From positions 23,199,953 through 23,261,952 of the forward strand of contig NC_088307.1 in NCBI RefSeq assembly GCF_032854445.1: DNA of 62,000 bases, in the 5' to 3' direction. This DNA is from Liolophura sinensis (Eukaryota; Mollusca; Polyplacophora; Chitonida; Chitonidae). Below are positions 22,701 through 28,700 of this stretch, piece after piece. A program made the translations under genes and the position numbers. The notes beneath the pieces were generated by a model, which worked only from the letters and a program-made list of their open reading frames with translations, did not search any database and was not told where the DNA came from. Each line of letters opens with the position of its first letter. Within the stretch, counting starts at the first letter, position 1.

Positions 22701-25700
22701 GTTCATATCCAGGTGAGTATACCGCCATTGTGACGTTAAACCCCAATCATTCATTCGTTCATATCCAGGTGAGTATACTGCCATTGTGACCTTAAACCCT
22801 AATCACTTATTCATTCATATCCAGGTGAGTATACGTTTAACCCCAAATCATTCATTCGTTCATATCCAGGTGAATATACTGCCATTGTGATGTTAAACCC
22901 CAATCATTTATTCGTTCATATCCAGGTGAGTATACTGCCATTGTGATGTTAAACCCCAATCATTCATTCGTTTATATCCAGGTGAGTATACTGCCATTGT
23001 GATGTTAAACTCCAATCATTCGTTCGTTCATATCCAGGTGAGTATACTGCCATTGTGATGTTAAACCCCAATCATTCATTCGTTCATATCCAGGTGAGTA
23101 TACTGCCATTGTGAGGTTAAACCCCAATCATTCATTCGTTCATATCCAGGTGAATATACTGCCATTGTGACGTTAACCCCTAATCATTAATTCATTCATA
23201 TCCAGGTGAATATACTGCCATTGTGACCTTAAACCCCAATCATTCATTCATTCTTATCCAGGTGAGTATACTGCCATTGTGATGTTAAACCCCAATCATT
23301 CATTCGTTCATATCCAGGTGAGTATACTGCCATTGTGACATTAAACCCTAATCATTTATTCATTCATATCCAGGTGAGTATACGTTTAACCCCAAATCAT
23401 TCATTCGTTCATATCCAGGTGAGCATACCGACATTGTGAGGTTAAACCCCAATCATTCATTCATTCATATCGAGGTGAGTATACTGCCATTGTGATGTTA
23501 AACCCCAATCATTCATTCGTTCATATCGAGGTGAGTATACCGCCATTGTGACCTTAAACCCCAATCATTCATTCATTCATATCCAGGTGAGTATACTGCC
23601 ATTGTGACCTTAAACCCCAATCATTCATTCATTCATTTACATCCAGGTGACATTGGATTTAGGGTTTTTGGGATGTTTTGGGGTTTGGTTTTTTGGGGAT
23701 GTGTTTGGGTTTTTCACCAAGTACTGTATTTTTAGAGGCAAATAAATGGCATAAAATACCATGTTTTGTACTGAAATTTGCATTTTTCTATAGAGATGTT
23801 ATCCTACCTTTCAGACAGCCCTGAAAAACTTTCAGAGATTAATAAACCTTTCATAATCATAGCAAGCTTTTCATGGGTGAAATTTTTAGTTGACTGCCCT
23901 AAATGACGATCACATTTACCTTATGTGAATGTTTAACGTTTCAGGAAGTAATCCTACAACAGATGTGAACACTCCCCTGCTTATGTCAGAGGCCAGGCAA
24001 CAGAACACAGAGGTCAGGTTAGCTGTGGGCAAGGTCGGGGACAAGGTCGACAAGATATTAGAAAAGGTACCAGTCTCTTTAGATTTTGAAAAGTTAACAG
24101 GTATAAGGTTTAACAGCTTTGTAATTGTGTTCTTTGTGTGAATCTTTACATTTTTTGAGGATAAAACTTAAGAGATAAACATAATTATCTTTTTAATAAT
24201 TTCCAAAAGCATACATTTTTTTTTAAGTGAAGTATCATTCAGGATCAGCCAGAAAATCAAGATCAAATTGGTTATTCAATCAATAAAGAGTTCTGTTTTT
24301 GCTAACTGATTTCTCCTCATTGAACCAGTAATACATCTTTTTTTTCAGTGGAAAGGGTGTGTCACATAGAAATTAAGGGTAATTATGAAGTCCTGACAAA
24401 GTTTTAGTATTCTGTCCGGAAGAACTGCCACTGTTTTCATGTTCCTGAAGAAAATGCACATACTTCATTGCAGTTCACTTATACATGTACATGCTGTTAT
24501 GTGTAGAATAATGAGATATTCACACAGATAAATACATTTCCTGTCTGGGTTACTCCATGGTGAAACCCTTTAAAGGTCATCTGTTCATCTACATGTTGAC
24601 ATCTAGACATATGCACTACCATTTATAACAAGGGCTGAGTTTTGTGATATTCAATTTAGTTGTGATAAAACATGATAGGCAGGGTTAAGCATGTGCTATA
24701 AAGGCAGAGGTGGGTTTAATATGTGTTTTGCAGGTTGGTATTTTGGCTGCCGAAATCAAGTGGGAATAAGAATTCATTGTGTACAAATCAAGAAATTATG
24801 TGGCTCTAATCTGCTGGGTCTAATCTACAAATAGTTATAGTATGTAAATCATTGTGAAAGATGCATTTTAGGGTTTTGTATTCAAATGCGTATAGTTTTT
24901 TTGAATATTTATATAATATCATTTATCAGAAAAATGAAAAAAATTGGGATTGAATATAACATGTTCAAAACATTTGAAGAAGCTTAATTCTTACACAAAC
25001 ATTATGAAACATTATACAGTTTTCTGATTTAGAATCCGTTGTTCCAGTTTTATTTTGTACACCACTGCTTAAACAGAAACTGAAGTTAGTCTGGCCTGAG
25101 ATGATTGGTGCTGCTTCCTGTGTATCAAGTGCCTACATGAGACACATAGTGTATATATTACTGCATGACAAGGTAGATGCTGGTGGAGAATAGTAACATA
25201 GAGAAAGATCAACTGTAAAGAGTTTCAGATGAAGATTTTAGGCAAACTTTAAAAGCATGCAAATTTGCAGCAGTCTATTTGGACAAGTGTTTTCTTTTTT
25301 TGTTATGTTTTTTTTTTGTTCCATCTCAACTGATGCATCCACAGTTTTCTGCACATGATGCAGAGATGTCAAAATAGTTAACATTGTGTCATATAGATTT
25401 TGGTTATTCTTTCCTCTCAGTTGGAACACATGCAGGTTCACGGCACTGGCAGCAGTTTGGCCCTGACCGGAAACACCCCTCCTATGGAAAATGGAATCCT
25501 CCTTCACAATATACAGAAAGTCATACAGGTAAACTGTCATCTAATTTTATCATTTTAAAAGTCTCTGTTTTAACCTTCTCTGTGAAAGACTAAAACATCA
25601 AGTAAGTCACCAATTATATTTGGGAATTTTTGGCCCATTACTATCTTTTTCAGGTTAATGCTCTTGATTCCACAGATTACCATTGTATCTAAACTACTGT

Positions 25701-28700
25701 ATTTTAAATTGAAATTTCACCCATTTGTGAGTTATATGGATATTAAAGTGACGCTTTGAAGTTTGATTGAATGGCAAGATAATATCCTACTGGAAAAAGG
25801 TATTTTTGATGGCCCTCGTTAGCCTCTGAAAATGTACTCTGGGGCACAATTTTAGGCCAAACATAATCGCCCTGCTAAAGAAAACATAGTGCAAAAAGAT
25901 GGTTCATTGGAGAAAAATCATGTGAAGCTGTGTGGTTTTACTTTTATTGACAGACGCATGCATTTAGTAGGTGAAAAAGTTTATGTTTTTGTTCTGCAAG
26001 TGATGATGTCAGTGAGCACTTAACTCTCACACTGATTGTCTTGCTACCAAATGTTTGCAAATTGGCAAAAATTAAACTCTAAAAAATATTGTGTGTAGAA
26101 AGACAACATTTGAAGCAAACCTATATTATCATTAAGTGTAAATATTTGAATTTTCATTATTGTTTGTAGGAAAACGAGAGGTTAAAAAAAGAATTATTTG
26201 AAAAAAGTGCAAGAATAGAGTCACAGAATGAGAAAATTGGGGACCTATTACAAAGAAACCAAAGGTAAGAATTCCCTTCAGTATATATATTATTAGCACA
26301 AAGGTCACTGACACCATGTATTTCCCAACCAGGTTACTGAGTAACAGTGTAACAAGATCCTTCGGTTCAATTCAGAAACCCAGCTTATGAGCAAATCACT
26401 TTAGACATAATTTTTTGCTCAGTTGTTCCAAGGGAGATAACCAAGTAATCAGACACAGGATGTGGACATATACACACGCCCCCATGTGATCATTGCTGTT
26501 CAGTAAAAAAAAAATCATATATTAGTATGATGTCTGATGTGGGATAAATATGGGGTATAAATATGGGGCATAAAGGTGGGGTGTAAGTATGTGAGGTACA
26601 CGTACACTTATGTACATGAAAACCTTTAAAATAGCTTAAGCACCAGGGCCCAGTTGTTTGAAAGTGTATTAGCTAATACTATTATTAAGTCATATTTTAT
26701 GTTTAACTTTTATGCCAAACTCAGCAGCCAATGCAAGTTTTCCAATGTCAAAGTATAACAGCTGCAGTTTCACAATGTAGTTCATATTTGATATGATGTT
26801 TCACAATTTTTTTAGGCTAAATACAAAATTGAAGACTTGACTTTAAATTAAATGTGGGGTTAAATTCTCAAACGCTTTTGAACAACCGAGCCCTGGAAGC
26901 GAGTATCGGCAGATCATGTTAAGAGACGTAAAGTTTTGCACAGTCAATGGAAGGGAGATAACCCAGTCTTCCCAGTGGCATCAGCTGCAGGATGTGGGCA
27001 TATGCAACCCCCACCCTTTCTCTCATGTGACCATTGCTGTCCAGTAAAATATTATTATAAATATAAGTATTTTTTCTGATGTGAGATAAGTAACGGTACA
27101 TTCATGCATATGCAAACCTTTAGAAAGCAGCTGTCGGGGGCATCCGTGTCCCAGGTGCTTAGCACGCCAGTGCAGCGCCTTGACCCAGACGTCTCTCACC
27201 AATTTGGTCACTGTGAGTTCAAGTCCAACTCTTTCTGGCTTCCTTGGGAAGGTCTGCCAGCAACCTGCTGATGGTCGTGGGTTTCCCAGGGCTCTGCCCA
27301 GCTTCCCCACACCATAATGCTGGCCGCCGTCATATAAGCGAACTATTCTGGACTACAGCGTAAAACACCAGTCAAATAAATAAATGAATAAAGCACCTGT
27401 TAAATAGAAGCACAGGTTTTTTTTAATAAAGTTTATTTATCTGTTTATTTATTTATTTATTTGATTGGTGTTTTACAATGTATACTGAAAAATATTTGGC
27501 TTATACAACGACGGCCAGTATTATGGTGGGAGGAAACCGTGTGCGGGAAACCCACCTAAAGTTTTTTCATTTTACCTTACTATATATATAGTATATATAC
27601 TGCCAGGTGAGTATACTCCAAACTCCAACCAAATAAATTTACTTCCCAAACTCCACATGCCCATATGCCCATACTTATATTGCCTTCACCCTACCCTTTC
27701 AGCATGTGGGGTTATCTTTTATTACACTTATGATTTATTATTTGCAGATATGTAGAACAGAGTAACCTGTTGTTAGAACAGAGGAACGATACCTTCAAAA
27801 GCACAGCAGCCAACTCACAAGCCAGGGTATTAACATTGGAACAGGAAAAGGTAAGCCATGCTGCAGTTTACTCCCATCTTTTCTTGTTTCCATGGTGATT
27901 AACGTATATCCCATGATCAAGACAAGCATATTTATACAAGCATAGTTACGCGTGGGTTAACATGTGGAGAAAAGTGAACGGATCTGAGACCTTTTGACAT
28001 TAGACTCGAATCATTTTTCATATTTTTTTTCTGACAAAAATGTGTACTGGTACTAAGTAAATATAAAAGTTTTCATAAATAAATTTGATCGTCTCACATA
28101 CACTGCAGTGTGTTGGATTTGGAAAAAGGGCAGTTTTATGTTTACTTTCAAAATAGAATTATTACATGCTAAAAAATGGAAGAATTCCTTGTTAGATTGA
28201 ATTATTTCAATTCAAAATGGGTATCGACATAAAGTTATTTAATTTCATTTCAGGGGCCTCCGTGGCTCAGTCGGTTAGCGCGCTAGCGCAGCGTAATGAC
28301 CCAGGAGCCTTTCACCAATGCGGTCGCTGTGAGTTCAAGTCCAGCTCGTGCTGGCTTCCTCTCCGGCCGTATGTGGGAAGGTCTGCCAGCAACCTGCGGA
28401 TGGTCGTGGGTTTCCTCCGGGCTGTGCCCGGTTTCCACCCACCATAATGCTGGCCGCCGTCGTATAAGTGAAATATTCTTGAGTACGGCGTAAAAAACAC
28501 CAATCAAATCAAATAAATGTCATTTTATTTGTGAAATGGTTGTGTATTATGCTACATCACAATTCAAGCAAGCAGCCATTCTGTACATCTATATTCATTT
28601 ATTTATTTGATTGGGGTTTTATCAGACGTACAAAAATGACTAATCAACGGCGAAACAGGGCAAAGCCCAGGGGAAAACCATGACCACGTGCAGGTTACTG

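Noticed and set aside
28283-28507. Reading frames of 60-80 codons inside SINE family A copies on both strands
   Set aside because: The same peptides recur wherever the SINE occurs (3.5, 17.9, 20.4, 28.3, 29.6 kb). The element has pol III boxes and no coding function.
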